The notes beneath the pieces are model-generated. The model was not told the DNA's origin, did no database searches, and worked only from the letters and a program-made list of their open reading frames with translations. The translations under genes were made by a program, and so were the position numbers. From NCBI RefSeq assembly GCF_034669705.1, contig NZ_JAXMOR010000003.1:171471-235470 (forward strand): DNA of 64,000 nt, written 5' to 3'. The stretch is from Marinovum sp034669705. Lineage in GTDB: Bacteria; Pseudomonadota; Alphaproteobacteria; Rhodobacterales; Rhodobacteraceae. Below, piece by piece: positions 25,188 through 34,179 of the stretch (position 1 is the stretch's first letter; each line of letters begins with the position of its first letter).

Positions 25188-27902
25188 TCAGACCTGGCCG
25201 TGGCAATGCTTGAACTTCTTGCCGGAGCCGCAGGGGCAGGGCTCGTTGCGGCCCGGCGTACCCCAGGTCGCGGGGTCGTCCTCGACAAATCCCGGCGCGG
25301 CGCCGGCAACCTCCTGCGGCGGCGGGGCGTTCTCGCCGGAGGGCTGTGCCTCTTCTGCCAGCTTCTTCTGCGCCGCCTGCTGCTGCTGGATCTGGCGCAT
25401 CAGCGCGGCCTGCTCCTCTTCCGACATCGGCCGGATCTGCGACAGCTTCTGGCTGACATCCTCGCGCAGGCTCTCGAGCATCGATTCGAACAGCTGGAAG
25501 GCCTCGTTCTTGTACTCGTTGAGCGGATCGCGCTGGGCATAGCCGCGGAAGGCCACCACAGAGCGCAGGTGCTCGAGCGTCAGCAGGTGCTCGCGCCACT
25601 TGGCGTCAATGGTCTGCAGCAGCACCTGTTTCTCGATGTTGCGCATGGTCTCGGGGCCGAAGGCGGCGGCCTTCTGTGCCATGAACTTGTCGCTCTCGTC
25701 CTCGAGCCGCTCGCGCACCGCCTCTTGGTCGACGCCCTCTTCCTCGGCCCAATCCTTGATCGGCAGGTCAAGACCGAGATACTGGATCACCGCGCCCTGA
25801 AGCCCCTCGGCGTTCCACTGGTCGGCGTAGGATTTCGGCGGCAGGTACTGGTCGACCAGCTCGTCGATCACCTCATGGCGCATGTCCTGCACGATTTCCG
25901 ACAGGTCCTCGGCTTCCATGATCTCGCGGCGCTGGCTGAAGATCACCTTGCGCTGGTCGTTCATCACGTCGTCGAACTTCAGCAGCTGCTTTCGGATGTC
26001 GAAGTTGCGCCCCTCGACCTTGGCCTGCGCGCGTTCCAGCGACTTGTTCACCCAAGGGTGCTCGATCGCCTCGCCTTCCTTCATGCCAAGGGTGTTGAGC
26101 ACCTTGTCGAGCCGGTCGGAGCCGAAAATTCGCATCAGGTCGTCATCGAGCGACAGGAAGAACGACGAGCGCCCCGGGTCGCCCTGTCGGCCCGAGCGAC
26201 CGCGCAGCTGGTTGTCGATGCGGCGGCTTTCGTGGCGCTCGGTGGCCAGCACGTAGAGCCCGCCGGCCTGTTTGACGGCCTCTTCGTCGGCCGCGTGCTC
26301 GGCTTCGATCCGCTTGCGGATCTCCTCGGGATCGCTCTCGGGGTCGGCGGCAATGGCTTCCATGATCTGGAAATCGACGTTGCCGCCCAGTTTGATGTCG
26401 GTGCCGCGGCCGGCCATGTTGGTGGCGATGGTCACCGCGCCCAGCTTGCCGGCGTCGGCGACGATCTGCGCCTCCTGCTCGTGCTGGCGCGCGTTGAGCA
26501 CGTTATGCGGCAGCTTGGCCTCGGTCAGCGCCCGGCTGAGCATCTCGGATTTCTCGATCGAGGTAGTGCCGACGAGGACCGGCTGGCCCTTGTCATGCGA
26601 CTTCTTGATCTCTTCGATGATCGCCTTGTACTTCTCGTCGTTGGAGCGGAACACCTTGTCATCGTCGTCGATCCGCTCGATCGGCTTGTTGGTCGGCACT
26701 TCGACCACGCCCAGACCGTAGATCTCGGAGAATTCCGCGGCCTCGGTCGCGGCGGTGCCGGTCATCCCGCCAAGCTTGTCATAGAGCCGGAAGTAGTTCT
26801 GGAAGGTCACGCTGGCCAGAGTCACGTTCTCGGGCTTGATCTCGCAGCCTTCCTTGGCCTCGATCGCCTGGTGCAGCCCGTCTGACAGCCGCCGCCCGGC
26901 CATCATCCGGCCGGTAAATTCGTCGATCAACACAACCTCGTTGTCGCGGACGATGTAGTCCTTGTCCTTGAGAAACAGCTTGTGCGCCCGCAGACCCTGG
27001 TTGACGTGGTGCACCACGGTGGTGCTTTCCGGGTCATAGAGCGACTGGCCCTCTGGCAGCAGGTCATGCGCCCTGAGCTGGTTCTCGAGGTATTCGTTGC
27101 CGTCGTCGGTAAAGGTGACGTTGCGGGTCTTTTCGTCCAGCGTGTAGTGATCGTCCTGCAGCAGCGGGATCAGCTTGTCGATGGTCTGGTAAAGGTCGCT
27201 GCGGTCCTCGGCCGGACCGGAGATGATCAGCGGCGTCCGTGCCTCGTCGATCAGGATGCTGTCGACCTCATCGACCACGGCGAAGTTGTGGCCGCGCTGG
27301 AACATGTCCTTGAGCTCGGACTTCATGTTGTCGCGCAGGTAGTCGAAACCCAGCTCGTTGTTGGTGGCATAGGTGATGTCGCAGTTGTAGGCGTCGTGCT
27401 TTTCCTGCTCTGACTGCCAGGGGTAGACCACCCCTGTGGTCAGCCCCAGCGCGCCATAGACCTTGCTCATCCACTCGGCGTCACGTTTCGCCAGATAGTC
27501 GTTGACGGTGACGATATGCACGCCCTTGCCGGTCAGCGCGTTCAGATAGGCCGGGAAGGTGGCGACCAGCGTCTTGCCCTCGCCGGTCTTCATCTCGGCG
27601 ATATTGCCCTGGTGCAGGAAGATGCCGCCCATCAGCTGCACGTCGAAGGCGCGCAGGCCCAGCGCCCGCTTGGCGGCCTCGCGGCAGTTGGCAAAAGCCT
27701 CCGGCAGCAGCGCATCAAGGCTTTCGCCGGCCTTCGCGCGCTCGGCCAGCGCCTGGGTCTTGGCCTTGATTTCCTCGTCGCCGAGCTTCTCGAACTCGGG
27801 TTCCAGGGCGTTGATCTGTTCGACCAGCGGGCGCGTCGCCTTGATCTTGCGGTCGTTCGGTGTTCCGAACACCGATCTGGCGAGTTTTCCAAAGCCCAGC
27901 AT
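25188..27902 (-). CDS. secA: Preprotein translocase ATPase SecA
   Basis: This 904-residue motor drives Sec-dependent export through SecYEG. Walker A is at about 104-111 (MKTGEGKT), with the DEVDSILID helicase motif near 207-215. The preprotein-binding insert, the second nucleotide-binding fold with GRAGRQGDPG-type arginine motif (GRSGRQGDPG), and the helical wing follow. The extreme C-terminus is the zinc/SecB-binding motif C-P-C-G-S-G-K-K-F-K-H-C-H. I chose the ATG at 27900-27902, which gives the family N-terminus MLGFGKLARSVFG; the frame is open further upstream without similarity. It is divergent from the periplasmic isomerase gene, a neighbourhood conserved in this family. Confidence 0.98.
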   Translation of the reverse strand: MLGFGKLARSVFGTPNDRKIKATRPLVEQINALEPEFEKLGDEEIKAKTQALAERAKAGESLDALLPEAFANCREAAKRALGLRAFDVQLMGGIFLHQGNIAEMKTGEGKTLVATFPAYLNALTGKGVHIVTVNDYLAKRDAEWMSKVYGALGLTTGVVYPWQSEQEKHDAYNCDITYATNNELGFDYLRDNMKSELKDMFQRGHNFAVVDEVDSILIDEARTPLIISGPAEDRSDLYQTIDKLIPLLQDDHYTLDEKTRNVTFTDDGNEYLENQLRAHDLLPEGQSLYDPESTTVVHHVNQGLRAHKLFLKDKDYIVRDNEVVLIDEFTGRMMAGRRLSDGLHQAIEAKEGCEIKPENVTLASVTFQNYFRLYDKLGGMTGTAATEAAEFSEIYGLGVVEVPTNKPIERIDDDDKVFRSNDEKYKAIIEEIKKSHDKGQPVLVGTTSIEKSEMLSRALTEAKLPHNVLNARQHEQEAQIVADAGKLGAVTIATNMAGRGTDIKLGGNVDFQIMEAIAADPESDPEEIRKRIEAEHAADEEAVKQAGGLYVLATERHESRRIDNQLRGRSGRQGDPGRSSFFLSLDDDLMRIFGSDRLDKVLNTLGMKEGEAIEHPWVNKSLERAQAKVEGRNFDIRKQLLKFDDVMNDQRKVIFSQRREIMEAEDLSEIVQDMRHEVIDELVDQYLPPKSYADQWNAEGLQGAVIQYLGLDLPIKDWAEEEGVDQEAVRERLEDESDKFMAQKAAAFGPETMRNIEKQVLLQTIDAKWREHLLTLEHLRSVVAFRGYAQRDPLNEYKNEAFQLFESMLESLREDVSQKLSQIRPMSEEEQAALMRQIQQQQAAQKKLAEEAQPSGENAPPPQEVAGAAPGFVEDDPATWGTPGRNEPCPCGSGKKFKHCHGQV

Positions 27903-28075
27903 AATCTCTCCGTCGAATAATGCGCACATCTTTGTGTCCGCGGCTTGCCCGTCCGAAGCGCAACCCATATGCCTTTGCGGGAATGGGGCGTCCGTCGGGA
28001 CAAAAGCGATGTAAGGGTCGCCCCTACCAGTGTCAACGCCGCCCTCGGGCGCGGCAATGAATGAAGGAACAGTTG

Positions 28076-28924
28076 ATGTTGAAAAGCGTGAAAACCGCCG
28101 CTCTGATGGCCTGTCTGGCCGCCCCCGCCCTTGCCGAACAGCATGAGCCGATGGATGTGAGCCAGGTCGTCGCCACGGTCAACGGCAGTGAAATCACCCT
28201 CGGCCACATGATCATGATCCGCGCCTCGCTGCCCGAACAGCTGCGCCAGCTGCCCGACGACGTGCTCTGGGAAGGCATCATGGACCAGCTGATCCAGCAG
28301 ACCCTTCTGGTGCAGGCCGGCCCCGAGGATGTCTCTCAGCGCGTCGCCCTGGCGCTCGACAACGAGGAACGCGCCCTGCGCGCCGCCGAACACGCCCAGA
28401 CCGCGATGGACGAGGCGGTGACCGAGGCGGCGCTGGCCGATGCCTATGCCGAGACTTACGAAGGCGAAAACCGCGGCATGGAATTCAATGCCTCGCATAT
28501 CCTGGTCGAGACCGAAGAGAAGGCCGCCGCCCTGGCCGAACGCGCCCGCGGTGGCGAGGATTTCGCCGAGCTGGCCAAGGAAAACTCGACGGGCCCCTCG
28601 GGCCCCAACGGCGGCGAGCTCGGCTGGTTCGGTGCCGGCATGATGGTCGCCGAGTTCGAGGCGGCGGTGAAGGAGATGGGCGCAGGCGATATCTCTGACC
28701 CGGTGCAGACCCAGTTCGGCTGGCATGTGATCAAGCTCAACGAGACCCGCGTTGCCGAAGCCCCGGCAATGGAAGAGGTGCGCCAGCAGCTTGAGGAGCA
28801 GGTCCGCAGCGGCGCGCTCGACGCGGTGCTCGACGGTCTGACCGAAGCCGCCGAGATCACCAAGACCGACAAGGCCGATGTCGACCCCTCGATCCTGAAA
28901 AACATCGACCTGATCGGACAATAA
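28076..28924 (+). CDS. Periplasmic parvulin-type peptidyl-prolyl isomerase
   Basis: This 282-residue exported folding catalyst has a signal peptide of about 21 residues (ending A-L-A-E). An N-terminal helical chaperone-like part runs to about 130, followed by a PpiC/parvulin domain at about 135-235 (A-S-H-I-L-V, then GPNGGELGWFGAGMM, and QTQFGWHVIKL). It assists proteins exported by Sec, consistent with its position back-to-back with secA. An in-frame ATG at 28061 exists, but AAGGA at 28064-28068 is placed for the ATG at 28076, which also gives a cleaner signal peptide. argJ begins 1 nt after its stop. Confidence 0.92.
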   Translation: MLKSVKTAALMACLAAPALAEQHEPMDVSQVVATVNGSEITLGHMIMIRASLPEQLRQLPDDVLWEGIMDQLIQQTLLVQAGPEDVSQRVALALDNEERALRAAEHAQTAMDEAVTEAALADAYAETYEGENRGMEFNASHILVETEEKAAALAERARGGEDFAELAKENSTGPSGPNGGELGWFGAGMMVAEFEAAVKEMGAGDISDPVQTQFGWHVIKLNETRVAEAPAMEEVRQQLEEQVRSGALDAVLDGLTEAAEITKTDKADVDPSILKNIDLIGQ

Positions 28925-28925
28925 G

Positions 28926-30152
28926 ATGGCCAAACCCCTGCCTGTCTCGCCGCTTGCCCCGGCGCAGTTCCCCGAGATGCCCGTGATCAACGGCGTCACC
29001 TTTGCCTCGGCCGAGGCGGGGGTGCGCTATGCGGGCCGCAAGGACGTGATGCTGGCGCTGCTCGCCCCGGGCAGCGCCGTGGCAGGGGTGTTCACCCGGT
29101 CCGCCACCCGCTCGGCGCCGGTGCTCGACTGCCAGGAGAAACTCGGCGGCGACAGTGACGCCGGCGCCGCGATCCTCGTCAATGCCGGCAATTCCAACGC
29201 CTTCACCGGCAAGCGCGGCGAAGCCTCGGTCTCGGCGATCACCCGGGCACTGGCCGAGGCCGCCGGGGTGCCGCAAGCCCGCGTCTTCACCTCCTCGACC
29301 GGGGTGATCGGCGAGCCGCTGCCGCATGAGCGCATCATCGACGTGATCGACCGGCTGATCGCCGCGCAGGAGGCGGGCGCCATCCCCGACGCCGCCCGCG
29401 CCATCATGACCACCGACACCTATCCCAAGGGCGCCGCCCGCACGGTCGAGATCGCCGGCACACCGGTCCAGATTGCGGGCATCGCCAAGGGCTCCGGCAT
29501 GATCGCGCCCGACATGGCGACGATGCTGGTCTATATCTTCACCGATGCCGTCTGCGCCCAGCCCAAGCTGCAGGCGATGCTCGGGCGGCTCACCGACCTT
29601 ACCTTCAACTGCATCACCGTCGACAGCGACACCTCGACCTCCGACACGCTGCTGCTCGGCGCGACCGGCAAGTCCGGCGTGGATGTGGCCGACAATGCCG
29701 CCTTCGAAGAGGCGCTCTTTGAGGTGATGATGGACCTCGCTCACCAGGTGGTGCGCGACGGCGAGGGCGCGACCAAGTTCGTCCAGATCGACGTCACCGG
29801 CGCCGCCAGCGATGCCGAGGCCCATACCCACGCCATGGCGATCGCCAATTCGCCGCTGGTCAAGACCGCCATCGCCGGCGAGGATGCGAACTGGGGCCGC
29901 GTGGTGATGGCGATTGGCAAGAGCGGCGCTCAGGCCGATCGCGACCGCATCACCATCCGCTTTGGCGAGACGCTGGTGGCGGAAAACGGCTGGGTCCACC
30001 CCGACTACAAGGAGGCCGATGCCGCCGCGCACATGAGGGGCGAGCACATTGCCATCGCGGTCGATCTCGGCATCGGCGCAGGAAAGAAACGCGTTTGGAC
30101 CTGCGACCTGACCCATGGCTACATCGACATCAACGCCGATTACCGCTCCTGA
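28926..30152 (+). CDS. argJ: Bifunctional ornithine acetyltransferase / N-acetylglutamate synthase
   Basis: This 408-residue enzyme transfers the acetyl group from N-acetylornithine to glutamate, closing the cyclic arginine pathway. It may also make N-acetylglutamate from acetyl-CoA. ArgJ self-cleaves before a nucleophilic Thr, seen here in the P-D-M-A-T-M-L motif near residue 199; the preceding K-G-S-G-M-I is conserved. N-G-x-x-D-E/N-like C-terminal signatures (NADYRS end) fit the family. It follows the isomerase gene directly and is followed by mutT, so it probably belongs to the same transcript. Confidence 0.97.
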   Translation: MAKPLPVSPLAPAQFPEMPVINGVTFASAEAGVRYAGRKDVMLALLAPGSAVAGVFTRSATRSAPVLDCQEKLGGDSDAGAAILVNAGNSNAFTGKRGEASVSAITRALAEAAGVPQARVFTSSTGVIGEPLPHERIIDVIDRLIAAQEAGAIPDAARAIMTTDTYPKGAARTVEIAGTPVQIAGIAKGSGMIAPDMATMLVYIFTDAVCAQPKLQAMLGRLTDLTFNCITVDSDTSTSDTLLLGATGKSGVDVADNAAFEEALFEVMMDLAHQVVRDGEGATKFVQIDVTGAASDAEAHTHAMAIANSPLVKTAIAGEDANWGRVVMAIGKSGAQADRDRITIRFGETLVAENGWVHPDYKEADAAAHMRGEHIAIAVDLGIGAGKKRVWTCDLTHGYIDINADYRS

Positions 30153-30254
30153 TCTTCATCCTGCCCGATAAACTCCGGGAAGCGACCGGGCCGGTGGCGC
30201 ACCTGCGGTGCGACCGGCTGGCCCCTCGCTCCCGCCCGCTCCACAGGCGCTGCC

Positions 30255-30656
30255 ATGACCAAAGTGATCCTCGTCTCCGCCGTCGCCCTGATCGACCGTG
30301 ACGGCCGCGTGCTGCTGGCCCAGCGGCCCGAGGGCAAGTCCATGGCCGGCCTCTGGGAGTTTCCCGGTGGCAAGGTCGAGCCCGGCGAGACCCCCGAGGC
30401 GGCGCTGATCCGCGAGCTGCAGGAAGAGCTGGGGATCGACACCTGGGCCTCCTGCCTGGCGCCGCTGACCTTTGCCAGCCACGCCTACGACAGCTTTCAC
30501 CTGCTGATGCCGCTCTTTGCCTGCCGCAAGTGGCAGGGTGTGCCGCAGGCGCAGGAGGGCCAGACCCTGGCCTGGGTCAAGCCCGCGCGGCTCCGCGACT
30601 ACCCGATGCCGCCGGCCGACCTGCCGCTGATCCCGATCCTGCGCGACTGGCTCTGA
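30255..30656 (+). CDS. mutT: 8-oxo-dGTP diphosphatase (MutT-type Nudix hydrolase)
   Basis: The 133-residue protein has a full Nudix box at about 36-58 (GGKVEPGETPEAALIREL, then QEELGI), fitting GX5EX7REUXEEXGU. It begins TKVILVSAVALID-GRVLLAQRPEG, as in MutT. It hydrolyses oxidised dGTP and prevents A:T to C:G transversions. The 102-nt gap after argJ has no gene. Other Nudix substrates cannot be excluded, but the FPGGK and ELGI spacing match MutT. Confidence 0.93.
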   Translation: MTKVILVSAVALIDRDGRVLLAQRPEGKSMAGLWEFPGGKVEPGETPEAALIRELQEELGIDTWASCLAPLTFASHAYDSFHLLMPLFACRKWQGVPQAQEGQTLAWVKPARLRDYPMPPADLPLIPILRDWL

Positions 30657-30727
30657 GCCACCGGCTTTAGGTTCGCCACCCGCCCCGGCCTCCGCGCCGG
30701 GGCCTCCCCGTTGGCTTTTGAACCCCC

Positions 30728-30918
30728 TCAGGCCCGCACCACGCCTGTTGCGCCGGCGCCTCATCGGTGCCACTTGAACCGCGTCAGGCCCACGCCAAGG
30801 CAACCCACACCCCGGCCCCCGAGCCGGGGCCTCCCGGTTGTCTGGTGACCTGCGTCAGGCCTGCACCAAGCCAGCCAACGCCCCGGCCCCCGGGCCGGGG
30901 CCTCTCGCCCCCTCCCGA
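30728..30918. repeat. Tandem ~71-nt repeats with CCCCGG..CCGGGG hairpins, family C
   Basis: Unit 30781-30851 begins GCGTCAGGCCCACGCCAAGG, and the next unit, from 30852, begins GCGTCAGGCCTGCACCAAG. Each carries a CCCCGGC..GCCGGGGCCT hairpin about 30 nt later. A degenerate third unit starts at about 30728 (CTCAGGCCCGCACCACGCC). Related CCCCGG/CCGGGG plus GTCAGG elements form a second direct-repeat pair at 54597-54822. Confidence 0.7.
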
Positions 30919-30987
30919 TTCGCCGCCTCCCTCGAGAGCATCTCTCCGCCGCGCGCCACCGCGGTTGCCAAAGGCCCACAGCACACG

Positions 30988-31019
30988 AAAAAAAGGGGGC
31001 AGATCACTCCGCCCCCTTT
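30988..31019 (-). terminator. Intrinsic terminator of the nusA-infB operon
   Basis: Reading the minus strand: AAAGGGGGC, a 10-nt loop, GCCCCCTTT, then a run of T (the A7 run at 30988-30994 on the + strand). This is a textbook Rho-independent terminator 22 nt after the infB stop. It is the clearest one in the window. Confidence 0.92.
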
Positions 31020-31041
31020 CGCATTCCTGATGTCGCGCCGA

Positions 31042-33525
31042 TCAGTCGAGCTTGCGCTCGACCTCGGTGCGCTCGAAGATCTCGATGACGTCGCCGGGGC
31101 GGACATCGTCGTAGTTCTCGAAGGCCATGCCGCACTCCTGGCCGGATTGCACCTCGGCAACCTCGTCCTTGAAGCGCTTGAGCGTCTTCAGCGTGCCTTC
31201 ATGGATCACCACGTCGTCGCGCAGCAGGCGCACACCGGCAGAGCGACGCGCGATGCCTTCGGTGACCAGGCAGCCGGCGACCTTGCCGACATGGGAGACC
31301 TTGAAGACCTCCTTGATCTGGGCGTAGCCGATGAAGTTCTCGCGTACTTCTGCCGAGAGCAGACCCGAGGCCGCGGCCTTCACGTCGTCGACCAGGTCGT
31401 AGATCACGCTGTAGTAGCGGATTTCCACGCCCTTCTGGTTGGCCGAGTTCCGCGCCGAGGCATTGGCCCGGACGTTGAAGCCGAGGATCGGCGCGTTGGA
31501 CGCCTCTGCCAGGCCCACGTCGGTCTCGGTGATGGCGCCCACACCATAGTGCAGCACCCGCACGCGGACCTCGTCGTTGCCGATCTTCTCCATTGCCTGA
31601 ACGATGGCCTCGGCAGAGCCCTGCACGTCGGCCTTGACCAGGATCGGCAGCTCGGCGACGTTCTCGTCTTCCTTGGCCTTGGCCAGCAGCTGATCGAGCG
31701 TGGTGGCGGCACCGGCAGCGGCGCGCTTGTCCTTGGCGGCGTTGGCGCGGTATTCCGCGATTTCGCGTGCCTGCGCCTCGGTCGAGACCACGTTGAGCAC
31801 GTCACCGGCTTCCGGCGTACCGTTCAGGCCGAGCACCTCGACCGGCACCGACGGCCCGGCCTCTTCGACCCGTTCGCCAGTGTCCGAGATCAGCGCCCGC
31901 ACCTTGCCCCATTGCTCGCCCACGACGAAGATATCGCCCTGTTTCAGCGTGCCGTTCTGCACCAGAACCGTGGCGACGGGGCCGCGGCCGACGTCGAGCT
32001 GGGCCTCGATCACGGCGCCATGGGCGGCACGATCGGGGTTGGCCTTGAGCTCGAGGATCTCGGCCTGAAGCGCGATGGCTTCGAGCAGCTCGTCGAGACC
32101 CTTGCCGGTGATCGCCGACACTTCGATGTCCTGCACGTCACCCGAGAGCTTCTCGACGATGACCTCGTGCTGCAGCAGGTCGGTGCGCACCTTGTCGGGG
32201 TTGGCGGCGGGCTTGTCGCACTTGTTGATCGCCACGATCATCGGCACCTTGGCCGCTTTCGCGTGGGCAATCGCCTCGATGGTCTGCGGCATGACGGCGT
32301 CATCTGCGGCCACCACGAGCACGACGATATCCGTCACCTGCGCGCCGCGAGAGCGCATCGAGGTAAAGGCAGCGTGGCCCGGCGTGTCGAGGAACGACAG
32401 CACCGCACCGGTGTCGGTTTCCACCTGGTAGGCACCGATGTGCTGGGTGATGCCGCCGGCTTCGCCGGAGACCACCTTGGTGTTGCGAATCGCGTCGAGC
32501 AGCGAGGTCTTGCCGTGGTCGACGTGGCCCATGATGGTGATAACCGGCGGACGATCCTGCAGATCTTCCGCCTTGTCCTCGACTTCCTTGATCACGTCCT
32601 CGACGTCGGCGTCGGAGACCCGGACGAACTTGTGACCGAATTCCTCGATGATCAGCTCGGCAGTGTCGGCATCAACGGTCTGGTTCTGGGTGACCATCAT
32701 GCCCATGTTCATCAGCGCCTTGACCACGTCGGCCACGCGTTCGGCCATGCGGTTGGCCAGTTCGGAGACGACGATCGCCTCGGGCAGCTTGACCTCGCGG
32801 ACAACCTTTTCCCGTTCGACCGGACCGCCCATCGCTTTCTGACGGGCACGTTCCTGCTTGCGCTTCATCGCGGCCATCGAGCGCTGACGCCCGCCTTCGC
32901 CACCGGTGAGCGCCTGGTTCACGGTCAGCTTGCCGGAGCGGCGGCCGCCATCACGGGCACCCTTGCCCTTGTTCTGACGATCGGTTTCGCGCTCAGGCTT
33001 CTTGGCCGGGGCCTGCTTGGCACCGCCACCGCGTTGCGCATCGGGCTCGGCGGCCGGGGCTGCGGCCTTGGCGGCTGCGGCCTTGGCCTTGTCCTCGGCG
33101 GCGCGACGCTTGCGCTCTTCTTCCTCGGCCTTGGCCTTGGCTTTTTCCTCGGCCTCACGCTGTTCGCGCTCCTTGGCCTCCATCTCGGCCCGGCGGCGTT
33201 CGCGGTCTTCTGCGCGCGCCTCCTCGTCGGCCTTGCGGGCCGCGGCCTCTTCGACTTCGCGCGCCTTGGCAGCCTGAACCGCCTTCAGCCGGCGCTCCAT
33301 CTCGGCATCAGTGATCCCGGCGGGCCGCTTGCCAGCTCCGCCCACGCCACCGCCAGCCCCGCCGGAGCCGGGTTTGGATCCGCCCGGCTTGGGCACGACC
33401 ACGCGTTTGCGTTTGGTTTCCACCACGACGTTCTTGGTCCGCCCATGGCTGAAGCTCTGCTTCACATTGCCCGGACGGGAGCCGCCACGTAAACCAAGGG
33501 TCTTTTTGCCGTCATTATCGCTCAA
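31042..33525 (-). CDS. infB: Translation initiation factor IF-2 (probable TTG start)
   Basis: This 827-residue GTPase places initiator tRNA on the 30S subunit. The N-terminal third is a highly charged Lys/Glu/Ala-rich helical region with an IF2_N-like motif (KLTVNQAL). The GTPase domain has G1 GHVDHGKT near 331-338, DTPGHAAF and NKCDKP. The beta-barrel and C1/C2 domains that bind fMet-tRNA follow. I place the start at the TTG at 33523-33525, preceded by AAGGA 9 nt upstream, which yields the expected N-terminus SDNDGKKTLGLRGG. A GTG 33 nt upstream (33558) would overlap ylxR and is the alternative. It is the last gene of the rimP-nusA-ylxR-infB operon. Confidence 0.95.
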   Translation of the reverse strand: MSDNDGKKTLGLRGGSRPGNVKQSFSHGRTKNVVVETKRKRVVVPKPGGSKPGSGGAGGGVGGAGKRPAGITDAEMERRLKAVQAAKAREVEEAAARKADEEARAEDRERRRAEMEAKEREQREAEEKAKAKAEEEERKRRAAEDKAKAAAAKAAAPAAEPDAQRGGGAKQAPAKKPERETDRQNKGKGARDGGRRSGKLTVNQALTGGEGGRQRSMAAMKRKQERARQKAMGGPVEREKVVREVKLPEAIVVSELANRMAERVADVVKALMNMGMMVTQNQTVDADTAELIIEEFGHKFVRVSDADVEDVIKEVEDKAEDLQDRPPVITIMGHVDHGKTSLLDAIRNTKVVSGEAGGITQHIGAYQVETDTGAVLSFLDTPGHAAFTSMRSRGAQVTDIVVLVVAADDAVMPQTIEAIAHAKAAKVPMIVAINKCDKPAANPDKVRTDLLQHEVIVEKLSGDVQDIEVSAITGKGLDELLEAIALQAEILELKANPDRAAHGAVIEAQLDVGRGPVATVLVQNGTLKQGDIFVVGEQWGKVRALISDTGERVEEAGPSVPVEVLGLNGTPEAGDVLNVVSTEAQAREIAEYRANAAKDKRAAAGAATTLDQLLAKAKEDENVAELPILVKADVQGSAEAIVQAMEKIGNDEVRVRVLHYGVGAITETDVGLAEASNAPILGFNVRANASARNSANQKGVEIRYYSVIYDLVDDVKAAASGLLSAEVRENFIGYAQIKEVFKVSHVGKVAGCLVTEGIARRSAGVRLLRDDVVIHEGTLKTLKRFKDEVAEVQSGQECGMAFENYDDVRPGDVIEIFERTEVERKLD

Positions 33526-33529
33526 AGCT

Positions 33530-34159
33530 CTATTTTCCTTTCCGGCGACCGTTGCCACCGTCGTCTTGCGCGCGTAGATTTTTCAATCTTGCGGCTTCCT
33601 CTACTACACGTTCCGTGAGTCCACCAGACGCCAGCGCGCCATGTATCACAGTTTGTCGGCCGAATGCCAATCCTAACTCATCTGCGGTCAACCAGCCGAT
33701 GAACGACCCGCCGTAGGGGGTGCTCAGCTTGGTCTTGCCCCGCTCAGACCCGTCGCTGGCCTGGATCAGGACGCGGGCTTCTTCCTTCTGAAGCCAGTCC
33801 TTGACCCGTTCATAGCCGGCGACGGCATGCCCGCCCTTGCGTGCGAGCGAAATCAGATCAACAACCCGCCGCGCAATTTGTTTCTCGACCTCGGCCACCA
33901 ACCCGTCGGGGACGGTGACCGGCTGTTTCGCGCTGCGCGCAAACAGCTTCTTCGAGACCGCCTTTTCCAGCGCCGCGCGCTCGGCCGAGACCCAGATGCC
34001 GCGCCCGGGCAGCTTGCCCAGGATGTCCGGCACCGCCTGGCCCTCGGGGCCGACCACGAAGCGGATCATCCGCGACATGGGCAGCACCTCGCCGGTGGCG
34101 ATGCATTTGCGCTCCGGTCCGGTCTCGTCCCGGTCCTTGTCCTTGCCGCCGCGTGTCAT
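33530..34159 (-). CDS. YlxR-family RNA-binding protein with L7Ae-like extension
   Basis: This 209-residue protein is encoded between nusA and infB, the classic position for YlxR (DUF448). Residues about 15-95 carry the motif RKCIATGE...R-F-V, then GRGIWVS. Residues about 100-190 look like the ribosomal L7Ae-type fold (ARKGGHAVAGYERV) often fused in alphaproteobacteria. Homologues bind nucleic acid and have been linked to RNase P and global transcription control in other bacteria. The gene begins 20 nt after nusA and ends 4 nt before the infB start. Confidence 0.93.
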   Translation of the reverse strand: MTRGGKDKDRDETGPERKCIATGEVLPMSRMIRFVVGPEGQAVPDILGKLPGRGIWVSAERAALEKAVSKKLFARSAKQPVTVPDGLVAEVEKQIARRVVDLISLARKGGHAVAGYERVKDWLQKEEARVLIQASDGSERGKTKLSTPYGGSFIGWLTADELGLAFGRQTVIHGALASGGLTERVVEEAARLKNLRAQDDGGNGRRKGK

Positions 34160-34179
34160 CGCCTCGCCTCCGAAACCGG

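Larger units (their letters stand above)
30657..31041. other. Convergent intergenic region with tandem GC-rich repeats
   Basis: No gene is seen between mutT and infB. The region holds three hairpins with arms CCCCGGC/GCCGGGG at 30683-30704, 30810-30829 and 30881-30900, inside tandem units of about 71 nt, and the infB terminator at its right end. Confidence 0.75.

Noticed and set aside
23988..26885. Very long open frame antisense to secA and its neighbour
   Set aside because: It runs opposite clearly real genes. The translation is a Val/Gly/Leu/His-rich string typical of reverse frames in GC-rich DNA, without domains or a ribosome binding site.
30838..33492. Long open frame antisense to infB
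   Set aside because: Its composition mirrors the infB codon pattern; there are no recognisable motifs, and it begins inside the tandem repeats.
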